28,942 bases of DNA from CAG-791 sp045546175 (GTDB lineage: Bacteria > Bacillota > Clostridia > Lachnospirales > Lachnospiraceae), in the NCBI GenBank assembly GCA_045546175.1, contig JAZQCI010000061.1, positions 1-28,942 on the forward strand. The letters run 5' to 3'. Numbering within the stretch: the first letter of the stretch is position 1; each line of letters starts with the position of its first letter. The notes below the pieces were generated by a model. The model was not told where the DNA came from. It worked only from the letters and a program-made list of their open reading frames with translations, and ran no database searches. The position numbers and the translations under genes were made by a program. Shown here in pieces: positions 22,051 through 28,942 of the stretch.

Positions 22051-23982
22051 TTATCCGATGGATCCGATCGTCGTCGCTCCGGCCTTTACGTCAATGCCGT
22101 TCTTAAACGTGAGCTTTTCAAAGCCGTTGTCGTCTGTGATGACCATCATGGTGACCAGCGGGTGATTCGCTGCCTTGATCTTTTCGACATCGAATTCGAT
22201 CAGCGGCTGGCCCTTCTTTACTCTCTCATTTTCCTTGACAAGGCACTTGAATCCGTCGCCCTGCATGCTGACAGTATCAAGACCGATGTGAAGGAGGATT
22301 TCCGCGCCGTTCATGAGGCGAAGTCCGATGGCGTGGTTGGAGTCAGGCATTGTGATGGAGACCATTGCGTCCGCAGGAGCTACCAGCACGTTGTCAGTGG
22401 GGTCGATGGCGATTCCTTCGCCAAGTGCCTTGGAGGCGAAAACCTGATCCGGAACCTCCTCGATGGCAACAGTCTTGCCTGTGAGGAATGCAGTGAACAG
22501 AGCGGGCTCACGGTTTGCCGCTGCTTCTGCTTCCGCGGCTGCCTCTGCGGCTGCCACTTCTGCTTCCTTGTCAACGCCCTTTCTCTTGCCGATGACATAG
22601 GTCAGAGCGAAAGGAACACCGATCGCGATCGCCATGGCGATTACAAAACGTCCCCAGAAAGTAGGAATGATGGAAAGGATTCCGGGAAGTCCGCCGACGC
22701 CGATGGAAGAAGCCATACAGCCTGTCGCTACGGAGAACATGGCCGCAAGAGCGGAACCTGTCATCGCGCAGACGAAGGGGAACATGTACTTAAGGTTGAT
22801 ACCGAAGATAGCGGGCTCTGTAACACCCAGGTAGCAGCTGATGCAGGAAGGAATGTTGACTTCCTGTTTCTCCGCATCCTTCTTCTGAAGGACGATCATA
22901 GCCAGAACTGCGGAGCCCTGTGCGATGTTGGAGAGCGCGATCATAGGCCAAAGCATTGTGCCGCCGAAGTCCGCGACCAGCTGAAGGTCGATGGCGTTGG
23001 TCATGTGGTGGAGACCCGTGATGACCAGCGGAGCATAGACGAAACCGAACAGCGCTGCGAAAAGGATCTTGACGGGACCTGTGATTCCTGCGTAAACAAC
23101 TGCAGAGATCGCGGAACCGATCTTCCAGCCGATGGGGCCCAGAATGAAGTGTGCCGCCATTACGGAAAGAGTCAGGGAGAAGAACGGAACAAAGATCATG
23201 GACACTACGGAAGGAATGATCTTTCTGAAGAACTTCTCAAGATAAACCAGGCAGAAAGCCGCGAGCATAGCCGGGATGACCTGTGCCTGATAACCGATCA
23301 TGTTGACCTGTGCGAAGCCGAAATCCCACTTCGGAATGTCCGCTGCCGCTGTGCCTGCCACTGCATAGGCGTTCAGGAGCTGTCCGGAGACCAGTGTCAT
23401 ACCAAGGACCAGACCGAGCATTTCGGTTGTGCCCATCTTCTTAGCTACGGACCAGCAGATACCTACCGGAATACCTACGTGGAAGACCGCCTCACCGATC
23501 AGCCACAGGAAGTGGTCGACGCCTGCCCAGAACTGGCTGAGCTCTACCAGTGTGTGTCCGCCCTGGAAAATGTACAGGGAGTCAATACAGTTGCGGAAGC
23601 CCAGGATCAGACCGCCGGTGATGATCGCGGGCAGAAGGGGCGTGAAGATCTCCGCCAGAACGGTTGCCAGTCTCTGCAGCGGATTCTGGTTCTTCTTGGA
23701 CGCCTGCTTGACCGCATCCTTGGAAACGCCGCTGATACCGGAGACTTCCGTAAAATCGTTGTAGAACTCGGAAACCGTGTTTCCGATGATGACCTGGAAC
23801 TGACCGGACTGCGTGAAGGTCCCCTTTACTACCTTCATGCCTTCGATCTTGCCGATGTCCGCTTTGCTCGGATCATTGAGCACGAAGCGCATGCGTGTCA
23901 TGCAGTGCGCGACGGCGCCGACGTTTTCTTTGCCGCCGACGTACTGGAGCAATTCTTTTGCATCCTCTGTGTACTTACCCAT
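22051..23982 (-). CDS. treP: Trehalose-type PTS EIIBCA transporter
   Basis: 643 aa single chain with three PTS domains. EIIB (about 1-85): the phosphocysteine is Cys27 in AHCMTRMRFVL. EIIC (about 105-460): multi-pass membrane part with LPAIITGGLILGF, GGHTLVELSQFWAG, the GLHHMTNAIDLQL motif and CISCYLGVTEPAIFGINL. After a highly charged Ala/Glu linker (AEVAAAEAAAEAEAAANREP) comes a glucose-type EIIA with the phosphohistidine in LLHIGLDTVSMQG. It imports trehalose as trehalose-6-phosphate using phosphoenolpyruvate. The fused EIIA is less usual than separate supply. AGGAGG lies 5 nt before the ATG. Substrate rests on sequence type and neighbours; another glucoside is possible. Confidence 0.9.
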   Translation of the reverse strand: MGKYTEDAKELLQYVGGKENVGAVAHCMTRMRFVLNDPSKADIGKIEGMKVVKGTFTQSGQFQVIIGNTVSEFYNDFTEVSGISGVSKDAVKQASKKNQNPLQRLATVLAEIFTPLLPAIITGGLILGFRNCIDSLYIFQGGHTLVELSQFWAGVDHFLWLIGEAVFHVGIPVGICWSVAKKMGTTEMLGLVLGMTLVSGQLLNAYAVAGTAAADIPKWDFGFAQVNMIGYQAQVIPAMLAAFCLVYLEKFFRKIIPSVVSMIFVPFFSLTLSVMAAHFILGPIGWKIGSAISAVVYAGITGPVKILFAALFGFVYAPLVITGLHHMTNAIDLQLVADFGGTMLWPMIALSNIAQGSAVLAMIVLQKKDAEKQEVNIPSCISCYLGVTEPAIFGINLKYMFPFVCAMTGSALAAMFSVATGCMASSIGVGGLPGILSIIPTFWGRFVIAMAIAIGVPFALTYVIGKRKGVDKEAEVAAAEAAAEAEAAANREPALFTAFLTGKTVAIEEVPDQVFASKALGEGIAIDPTDNVLVAPADAMVSITMPDSNHAIGLRLMNGAEILLHIGLDTVSMQGDGFKCLVKENERVKKGQPLIEFDVEKIKAANHPLVTMMVITDDNGFEKLTFKNGIDVKAGATTIGSIG

Positions 23983-24049
23983 ACTTTCCTCCTCTTTTCT
24001 GATAAGTATTGTAGCATAGTTTCTTTCTATTGGCTTCTTTTGATGTCTG

Positions 24050-24106
24050 AACTAACTTGTTTAAACCTGTTAGTTTATATATATCAGAAGTTGCGGCATT
24101 TGTCAA
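24050..24106 (-). promoter_or_regulatory. treP promoter and operator
   Basis: Minus strand perfect -35 TTGACA (24106-24101), 17-bp spacer, -10 TATATA (24083-24078). Immediately downstream is a perfect 7-bp inverted repeat, AACTAAC and GTTAGTT (24050-24056 and 24069-24075), around a GTTTAAAC palindrome. A dyad over the transcription start fits repression by the GntR-type protein encoded upstream. Confidence 0.75.
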
Positions 24107-24119
24107 CGATTTGTTGCAC

Positions 24120-24159
24120 AAAAAAGGCTGCAGCCCGGATTTTATCTCCGAACTGCAGC
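24120..24159 (-). terminator. Terminator of treR
   Basis: Minus strand stem GCTGCAG with CTGCAGC (24159-24153 and 24133-24127) with an inner CGGA/TCCG pair, followed by CC and a T6 run. It separates treR from treP, so treP uses its own promoter. Confidence 0.88.
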
Positions 24160-24201
24160 TGTCCTGCTTTTTAATACAGTATTTTGACTATAGTTATATA
24201 G

Positions 24202-24924
24202 TTATTTTCTCCTTCGCGCCACCGAGTAGAAGGCGAACATGTCCGGCCTGTGCCTGGATTGGGTATATTCAAACATCTCTCCCGCCGCGTTGTAAGTCTC
24301 CGACGTGACCACGGCCATGGCGCCGCAGTCCACCAGATGCAGGTACTTCTCGTCGATCTCCGTGATCTTCTCCACCGTGAGCGTTCTCCGCGTCGTGACG
24401 ATCGTATCACCGACTACATTTTCCAGATACTCGTACACCGACTTCTCCGCGATCTCCGCTGTGAGCCCCGGAACGACCCTCGTCAAAAACCAGTTGTTGT
24501 CCAGAATCATGGGAACGTCGTCAAAATAGCGCACGCGCTGTATATAGTACACTTCCTCTCCGATCGAAAACCCGGTCTTGCGGGACAGATACTCGTCCAC
24601 CTCAAAGGTCGTGAAGTGGATCACCTTGGTGTGGTACTCGCGGTTGTTCCTGGCCGCCGCTTCCTTCATGCTCTCAATGACATCAAAGGAGAAAACGTTC
24701 GCTTCCGCTTTGCGGTAGATCACGATGACGCCCTTGCCGTGAATGCTCTGCACATAGCTCTCGTCCGCAAGCCTGGCGATCGCCCTTCGAACAGTATTGC
24801 GGGACACGCCGTAGCGCGCCGTCAGTATATTCTCCGAAGGCAGGACCGACTGCGGTGCATAGAGCCCTTCCTCTATTTTTTCCTTTAAATCGTTGTAGAT
24901 AGCTGTGTATTTCTCGGCAGGCAT
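24202..24924 (-). CDS. treR: GntR/HutC-family trehalose operon repressor
   Basis: 240 aa. Winged HTH at residues 1-70: YTAIYNDLKEKIEEGLY, LPSENILTARYGVSRNTVRR, AIARLADESYVQSIHGKGV. A UTRA sensor domain follows (about 85-235) with GEEVYYIQRVRYFDDVPMIL and the usual ALVTSETYNAAG-like VTSETYNAAGEMFEYTQSRH. HutC-type TreR proteins bind trehalose-6-phosphate and release the operator. AGGAGC lies 8 nt before ATG 24924. The likely operator is the dyad at 24050-24075. Assignment to trehalose rests on the neighbours. Confidence 0.88.
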   Translation of the reverse strand: MPAEKYTAIYNDLKEKIEEGLYAPQSVLPSENILTARYGVSRNTVRRAIARLADESYVQSIHGKGVIVIYRKAEANVFSFDVIESMKEAAARNNREYHTKVIHFTTFEVDEYLSRKTGFSIGEEVYYIQRVRYFDDVPMILDNNWFLTRVVPGLTAEIAEKSVYEYLENVVGDTIVTTRRTLTVEKITEIDEKYLHLVDCGAMAVVTSETYNAAGEMFEYTQSRHRPDMFAFYSVARRRK

Positions 24925-24992
24925 TTATAAGCTCCTAGTTTTGTAGAATCAGCATCGGGTAATTGGATTTGCAGGGATCTGCCCCCACTTGG

Positions 24993-25400
24993 TCAAACCG
25001 GCATAATACATTGTTCCCCATAATACGGAATAAGAGAATCATGCGTAAGAAACGCCATGTTTTCGGCCTTCGCCTGTGCGATCAACATCCTGTCAAAAGG
25101 ATCATTGTGCTTGGGCGCATCTGCTGGACGTTTTAATGTCTCCAGCGCAAAAACGTGCCTGTCACGAACTTCAAGAGGGAGAAATCCTGCTTCTTTGCAG
25201 AACCCCGCAAGTTCTTTTCCCGTAAACGCCACATTGTCAGGATGAAGCGCATGTTTAATGGCAATTTCCCACACGGAAACCGTACTATAGTAGATAGCGT
25301 TATCGGAATCGAGAATGATTTCTCTCGCCTTTTCAGAAAGAGCGGGATCCTCATTAAGCGCCCAGATCAGAATATGCGTATCAAGAAGAAGGTTCATCAT
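24993..25400 (-). CDS. vapC: PIN-domain toxin, VapC-type
   Basis: 135 aa PIN nuclease. Acidic residues of the Mg site are visible: LLLDTHILIWAL (first Asp), SVWEIAIK (Glu), HNDPFDRMLIAQAK (Asp pair) and FLTHDS (last Asp). VapC toxins cut tRNA or rRNA; target unknown. It starts in a 4-nt overlap with the antitoxin stop, with a second ATG one codon later. The D-T-H-I-L-I-W start is typical of the Phd-paired subgroup. Gene order antitoxin-toxin is standard. Confidence 0.92.
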   Translation of the reverse strand: MMNLLLDTHILIWALNEDPALSEKAREIILDSDNAIYYSTVSVWEIAIKHALHPDNVAFTGKELAGFCKEAGFLPLEVRDRHVFALETLKRPADAPKHNDPFDRMLIAQAKAENMAFLTHDSLIPYYGEQCIMPV

Positions 25401-25633
25401 TCGCCTCCAAACAATGCTGCAATCTCTTTATTGTCGCGATCCAGGTCCGCCGGTGTTTTCAGCTTTCCCTTAGCAATGCCTATTCTTCTGGATACCGGAA
25501 TATCCTGATAGATCGTCATCTTCACGACCGGCTTTCCATAACGGGCGATCACTACAGTTTCTTCTTCCCCGGTTTCAATTTTCTTGATCAGGCTGGACAG
25601 ATTGGTCTTGGCTTCCAGAATATTTACCTGCAT
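25397..25633 (-). CDS. Phd/YefM-type antitoxin
   Basis: 78 aa. N-terminal Phd/YefM fold MQVNILEAKTNLSSLIKKIE, VVIARYGKPVVKM, then a flexible, charged C-terminal tail (LKTPADLDRDNKEIAALF) of the kind that wraps the toxin's active site. AGGAGGTG lies 6 nt before the ATG. It neutralises the PIN toxin and, with it, should repress the promoter at the paired sites upstream. Confidence 0.92.
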   Translation of the reverse strand: MQVNILEAKTNLSSLIKKIETGEEETVVIARYGKPVVKMTIYQDIPVSRRIGIAKGKLKTPADLDRDNKEIAALFGGE

Positions 25634-25660
25634 ATCGACACCTCCTGTGCTGCGTAAATC

Positions 25661-25738
25661 CTGACCATGTTGGTCTTCTTTCTAATAGTGTATCTCAGGT
25701 TCCGGAAACATACAAGCACTTTTCTGACCATGCTGGCC
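25661..25738 (-). promoter_or_regulatory. Promoter of the Phd/VapC pair between two operator copies
   Basis: Minus strand -35 TTGTAT (25715-25710), 17-bp spacer, -10 TACACT (25692-25687). The plus-strand sequences CTGACCATGTTGGTC (25661-25675) and CTGACCATGCTGGCC (25724-25738) match at 13 of 15 positions, are each dyads (GACCA/TGGTC type) and bracket the promoter. They start 63 bp apart, close to six helical turns, suited to cooperative repression or looping. Confidence 0.72.
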
Positions 25739-25761
25739 AGCTTTACTTGATGCAAGAATAC

Positions 25762-26796
25762 TTACAGCGCATCAATCAACGCCCTCGTCTCTTCCTCCGT
25801 GGTCCCCCAGTCCGTCGCGAACCGGATCACAGTATGGTCGTCATCATATTTCTCCCAGAAACTGTACTCCACCTTCTCTTCCAGTTTCTTCAGGACTTCG
25901 TTCTCCATGACATAGAAGATCTGGTTGGTCGGATTGTCAAAATACAGACGGTACCCCTTCTCACGCAGCGCCTTTTTGATACTCTTTGCCGCTCTGATGG
26001 CCGGCTCTCCGATCCTCTCATACAGACCGTCCCGGAACAGCTCGTCAAACTGGATGCCGAGAAGTCTCCCCTTGGCCAGCAGCGCGCCGTGCTGCTTGAT
26101 GATCGTAAAGAGGTGCGGTATTTTCTTCGGGTCCGGAACCACCACCGCTTCTCCGAACAGGGCGCCGCACTTGGTGCCGCCGATGTAGAAGGCGTCGCAA
26201 TATTTTGCCAGGTCTCTGAGTGTCACATCGCTTTCCGGGCTTGCAAGCGCATAGGCGAGTCTGGCGCCGTCCACATACAAAGAGATGCCGTACTTGTCAC
26301 AGATCTCTCTGAAGGCAGCCAGTTCCGCTTTGGAATACAGAGTGCCGTACTCTGTGGGGTGAGAGAGGTAGATCATCCCCGGCATGACCATATGCTCATG
26401 GTTGGCGTCATTGTAGTAGTCCGCCAGATATTTCTCCGCGCTCTCCGGCGCTAATTTACCAAACCTATGCGGCAGTGTGAGGACCTTGTGGCCGCCGGCC
26501 TCAATGGCGCCCGCCTCGTGGGTACTGATGTGGCCCGTCTCGGCTGCAAGAACGCCCTGATAGGACTTCAGAAGTGCGTCGATCATGACCGCATTTGTCT
26601 GCGTTCCTCCTACAAGAAACTCCACAGCTGCTTGTTCGCAACCGCAGGCCTCCCGGATTCTTCTTCTGGCAGACTCCGAGATCTCATCAAGGCCGTAACC
26701 CGCCGTCTGCATCATATTGGTCTCGATCATCCTCTGCATGATCGCCGGGTGGGCTCCTTTTGTATAATCGCTGGCGAAGTTGAGCTTTTCGTTCAT
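25762..26796 (-). CDS. ltaE: Low-specificity threonine aldolase family enzyme
   Basis: 344 aa, fold-type I PLP enzyme of the beta-eliminating lyase/threonine aldolase family. It starts NFASDYTKGAHPAIMQRMIE; then FLVGGTQTNAVMIDAL, ETGHISTHEAGAIEAGGHKV, SLYVDGARLAYAL with the PLP Asp/Arg, and the Schiff-base lysine in YIGGTKCGALFGEAV. It splits L-threonine or L-allo-threonine to glycine and acetaldehyde; related members act on other beta-hydroxy amino acids. AGGAGG lies about 10 nt before ATG 26796. It appears monocistronic; the vap promoter region lies downstream. Confidence 0.9.
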   Translation of the reverse strand: MNEKLNFASDYTKGAHPAIMQRMIETNMMQTAGYGLDEISESARRRIREACGCEQAAVEFLVGGTQTNAVMIDALLKSYQGVLAAETGHISTHEAGAIEAGGHKVLTLPHRFGKLAPESAEKYLADYYNDANHEHMVMPGMIYLSHPTEYGTLYSKAELAAFREICDKYGISLYVDGARLAYALASPESDVTLRDLAKYCDAFYIGGTKCGALFGEAVVVPDPKKIPHLFTIIKQHGALLAKGRLLGIQFDELFRDGLYERIGEPAIRAAKSIKKALREKGYRLYFDNPTNQIFYVMENEVLKKLEEKVEYSFWEKYDDDHTVIRFATDWGTTEEETRALIDAL

Positions 26797-26909
26797 GATC
26801 GGTTATCCTCCTGTTGGTTTGTCCTGATTCCGATTATATTATCAATTGGTCAAATAGAACAGTTCCGTATTACCCTGACATGTCCCTGTGGACGGTGTAT
26901 GCGCAGAAA

Positions 26910-26937
26910 GTGCCGCTGAAGTCCCCTTCAGCGGCAC
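26910..26937 (-). terminator. Terminator of the tartrate/malate dehydrogenase gene
   Basis: Perfect 12-bp stem, GTGCCGCTGAAG with CTTCAGCGGCAC, 4-nt loop, followed on the minus strand by TTTCTG. It ends 23 nt after the dehydrogenase stop codon. Confidence 0.85.
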
Positions 26938-26959
26938 AAACCATCCTCCCTGTGTCAAA

Positions 26960-28027
26960 TCACTTCCGCAGCAGTTCCACAAACGCATCTCCGCACTCGG
27001 AAGTCTTCGCCGTACCGCCCTGGTCAGGCGTCAGTTTCTCTCTGTGCTCTGTCAGCATCACTTCCATCGTGTCCAGAATCTTCCTGCCGAGGTCCTCGTG
27101 GCCAAAGAAGTCCAGCAGCTGCGAAGCGGACCAGATTGCCGCCAGCGGATTGGCGATCTGCTGCCCTGCGATGTCCGGAGCCGAGCCGTGAATGGGCTCA
27201 AACATAGACGGGAACTTCCTCTCCGGATTGAGGTTGGCACCTGCTGCCAGTCCCATGCCGCCTGCAATGGCTGCCCCCAGATCCGTCAGAATATCCCCGA
27301 ACAAGTTGGAGGTCACCACGATCTGGAACCGCGAAGGATCCTTTACCATAAACATGGACGCCGCATCCACGAGAAGTGAGTAAGTTTTGACGTCCGGGTA
27401 TTCTTCTCCCACTTCCTTGAAGATGCTGTCCCAAAAGACCATGGAATAGTTGAGGGCATTTGCTTTACTGACGCTTGTGAGCGTCTTGTGCTCTTTTCGC
27501 GCCAGCTCATAGGCGTACCGTATGACGCGCTCAGTCCCTTTTCGAGAGAAGACGCTGTCCTGAATGACCACCTCTTCCGGCTGCCCCTTGTAGAGCCATG
27601 CGCCCTGTCCGGAGTACTCGCCTTCCGTGTTCTCGCGGATGAAGGTCATGTTGATCTCTTCTTCTTTCACATCCTTCAGCGGACACTGCGCGCCTTTGAG
27701 GAGCTTTACCGGCCGCAGATTGATACACTGGTCAAAATCGTGCCGGATCCGGATCAGCAGATCCCGCAAAGAGATGTTGTCCGGAACGCCGGGATAGCCC
27801 ACCGCGCCGAGAAGGATCGCATCATATTTTGACAGAATATCAATTCCGTCCGCAGGCATCATCTCGCCGGTCTTCAGGTAATACTCGCATCCCCAGGGGA
27901 AATCCGTGAAAGCAAACCGAAAGCTTCCGTCGAGTGAAGCCGCTGCATCCAGCACTTTTTTGCATTCCGCCATGACCTCCGGTCCGATTCCGTCTCCTGC
28001 TACAACTGCAATCCGATACTCTTTCAT
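26960..28027 (-). CDS. Tartrate/D-malate dehydrogenase (isopropylmalate dehydrogenase superfamily)
   Basis: 355 aa. MKEYRIAVVAGDGIGPEVMA is the family start. NLRPVKLLKG, FIRENTEGEYSGQGAWLYKG, SVSKANALNYSMVFWDSIF (catalytic Lys), LLVDAASMFMVKDPSRFQIVVTSNLFGDILTDLGAAIAGG (metal Asp residues) and EPIHGSAPDIAGQ follow. This pattern fits the tartrate dehydrogenase/D-malate dehydrogenase branch (TtuC/DmlA) better than LeuB, and the tartrate dehydratase genes next door support it. It oxidises D-malate or tartrate with NAD. ATG 28027 has GGAAGGAGG upstream; a longer frame to 28078 would lie inside a hairpin. Plain LeuB remains a weaker alternative. Confidence 0.85.
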   Translation of the reverse strand: MKEYRIAVVAGDGIGPEVMAECKKVLDAAASLDGSFRFAFTDFPWGCEYYLKTGEMMPADGIDILSKYDAILLGAVGYPGVPDNISLRDLLIRIRHDFDQCINLRPVKLLKGAQCPLKDVKEEEINMTFIRENTEGEYSGQGAWLYKGQPEEVVIQDSVFSRKGTERVIRYAYELARKEHKTLTSVSKANALNYSMVFWDSIFKEVGEEYPDVKTYSLLVDAASMFMVKDPSRFQIVVTSNLFGDILTDLGAAIAGGMGLAAGANLNPERKFPSMFEPIHGSAPDIAGQQIANPLAAIWSASQLLDFFGHEDLGRKILDTMEVMLTEHREKLTPDQGGTAKTSECGDAFVELLRK

Positions 28028-28052
28028 ATTGCCTCCTTCCGCTTCATTTCGC

Positions 28053-28116
28053 AAAAAGTGGGGAGAGCACCGCTTCAAAGTCTCTCTATGTGACTATGAA
28101 TTGCGATGCTCTCCCC
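28053..28116 (-). terminator. Terminator-like hairpin just before the dehydrogenase gene
   Basis: Minus strand 10-bp perfect stem GGGGAGAGCA with TGCTCTCCCC (28116-28107 and 28069-28060), extended by GCG/CGC after one mismatch, long loop, then A-C-TTTTT (28057-28053). It lies 26 nt before the dehydrogenase ATG and 49 nt after the ttdB stop. No clear promoter follows it, so it should reduce rather than abolish expression of the dehydrogenase. Confidence 0.72.
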
Positions 28117-28164
28117 TGTTTCTTCAATTTCTTTAGTTGAATGAATCCAAATTAATTCTTTTTA

Positions 28165-28794
28165 TCACTTAATGAATCCAACCTGCTTACTGATCAGTTC
28201 TACCTGCTCGTCTTTCTTACGATTATACTCCACTTTCTTCTCCTCGAAATAGTTTCTTCCATAGGAGTCGATGGAGACGATCAGAGGACCGAACTCTTTG
28301 ACGTGGCTGTGCCAGAGGGTCTCGGGCATCCCGAGGTCCTTCCACTGTGCTTCGACAATTTCCTCTACTTCTGTCGCCGCGACAACAGCGTTTCCTGCGG
28401 GAAATACGCAGTGGATGGCGCCGAAGTCTTTGCACGCGCGCTCTGTATTTTCTTTCATGCCGCCTTTGCCTAGGATCACACGGACGCCGGTGATCTTGAC
28501 AAATTCATACTCGAACTTCTCCATGCGCATGGAGGTTGTCGGTCCAACGGAGACCATCTCATATTTGTCATCGCCGAGAGGACGGATAATGGGACCTGCG
28601 TGCAGGATCGCTGCGTCTCTGACGTCTACGGGAATCTCGCGTCCCTCTTCCACAACGCGGCGGTGGGCCACGTCGCGGCAGGTGGTGAGATCGCCTGTGA
28701 GATAGATGATGTCGCCGATATGGATATCCTTCAGGTCCTCCGCGGAAACAGGGGTGACCAGGATCTTCTTGCCGTCTCTGACTTCTACTGCCAT
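28165..28794 (-). CDS. ttdB: L(+)-tartrate dehydratase / class I fumarase, beta subunit
   Basis: 209 aa, normal for the separate beta subunit. MAVEVRDGKKILVTPVSAED is followed by the conserved GDIIYLTGDLTTCRDVAHRRV, AAILHAGPIIRP, MVSVGPTTSMRMEKFE and VILGKGGM; the C-terminal half has FPAGNAVVA and the ESLW-like PETLWHSHVKEFGPLIVSIDSYG. With the alpha subunit it forms an oxygen-sensitive [4Fe-4S] hydro-lyase acting on tartrate (to oxaloacetate) or fumarate/malate. AAAGGAG precedes ATG 28794; a longer frame to 28899 overlaps the alpha gene and is rejected. The start is 43 nt after the alpha stop codon. Tartrate versus fumarate cannot be settled from sequence alone. Confidence 0.9.
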   Translation of the reverse strand: MAVEVRDGKKILVTPVSAEDLKDIHIGDIIYLTGDLTTCRDVAHRRVVEEGREIPVDVRDAAILHAGPIIRPLGDDKYEMVSVGPTTSMRMEKFEYEFVKITGVRVILGKGGMKENTERACKDFGAIHCVFPAGNAVVAATEVEEIVEAQWKDLGMPETLWHSHVKEFGPLIVSIDSYGRNYFEEKKVEYNRKKDEQVELISKQVGFIK

Positions 28795-28837
28795 TTTATG
28801 TACTCCTTTCCGGGTGCTTCCGGGCACCGGCTCATTC

Positions 28838-28942
28838 TCAGGCTTCCTTGTACTCGAAACCGGTGTGGGTGTCCACCGTGAAGTTGAGATCCTTGTCAAA
28901 AACGATGTGTCCTCTTCTGTGGCTCCAGCAGCCGACGTTGAC
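28838..28942 (-). CDS. ttdA: Tartrate dehydratase / class I fumarase alpha subunit, C-terminal end
   Basis: The last 34 codons are visible, entering from the window edge and ending in TGA at 28838. The peptide VNVGCWSHRRGHIVFDKD then a THTGFEYKEA tail matches the C-terminus of TtdA-type alpha subunits (V-N-x-x-C-W-S-x-R-R). The alpha subunit carries the iron-sulfur cluster ligands, which lie outside the window apart from possibly this Cys. It is immediately upstream of ttdB, as usual. Confidence 0.82.
   Translation of the reverse strand, partial: VNVGCWSHRRGHIVFDKDLNFTVDTHTGFEYKEA

Noticed and set aside
21964..24174. 736-codon open frame on the plus strand opposite treP
   Set aside because: Cys/His/Arg-rich translation with no family pattern, no ribosome site, and it mirrors the treP codon pattern on the other strand.
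28795..28899. N-terminal extension of TtdB
   Set aside because: It overlaps the end of the alpha subunit gene in another frame; the ribosome site and family start support 28794.

Overview
The window is about 29 kb of a medium-GC chromosome. It most resembles a Gram-positive anaerobe of the class Clostridia, probably Lachnospiraceae-like. This is an inference from strong AGGAGG-type ribosome binding sites, LL-diaminopimelate aminotransferase (DapL), MurT/GatD, a single-chain trehalose PTS, and families of small uncharacterised proteins familiar from that group. No rRNA, tRNA, CRISPR array or intact insertion sequence was seen.

Layout. (1) 1-5.95 kb is an accessory minus-strand region: a HEAT-repeat protein cut by the window edge, a GNAT acetyltransferase, an ArsC/Spx-like protein without its usual cysteine, a RibD/DHFR-like gene remnant, a hexapeptide O-acetyltransferase, a tight run of four small uncharacterised genes (one DUF6985-like), an AlkD-like DNA repair protein, a membrane protein fragment and an internally deleted LysR regulator. 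(2) 6.0-13.0 kb is a plus-strand biosynthetic run: carA, carB, murT, gatD, with a consensus promoter, a strongly folded leader and a doubled terminator. (3) 13.1-16.2 kb holds asnB and dapL on the minus strand, converging on gatD. (4) 16.4-18.5 kb holds a GT1 glycosyltransferase and exonuclease III. (5) 18.6-20.2 kb is a plus-strand DUF3990 (ADP-ribosyltransferase-fold) and XRE gene pair, a likely toxin-antitoxin module with a promoter overlapped by an inverted repeat. (6) 20.3-24.9 kb is a trehalose unit (treC, treP, treR). (7) 25.0-25.7 kb is a Phd/VapC toxin-antitoxin pair with two operator copies. (8) 25.8-28.9 kb holds a threonine-aldolase-family enzyme, a tartrate/D-malate dehydrogenase and the two subunits of an L(+)-tartrate dehydratase/class I fumarase.

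How they work together. CarA/CarB make carbamoyl phosphate from glutamine. MurT/GatD amidate the D-glutamate of lipid II with glutamine nitrogen. DapL supplies the diaminopimelate line, and AsnB is a further glutamine amidotransferase. TreP imports and phosphorylates trehalose, TreC hydrolyses trehalose-6-phosphate and TreR probably represses treP. The last genes feed tartrate or malate towards oxaloacetate or pyruvate.

The most unusual signal is a family of about 19-bp dispersed repeats with core CCCC(A/G)GAGGTC. About 11 copies lie between 6.9 and 15.0 kb, many in frame inside carA, carB and murT, including a roughly 43-residue insertion between the two halves of CarB. Second is a pair of 51-bp hairpin blocks upstream of asnB and dapL whose differences mostly preserve base pairing.
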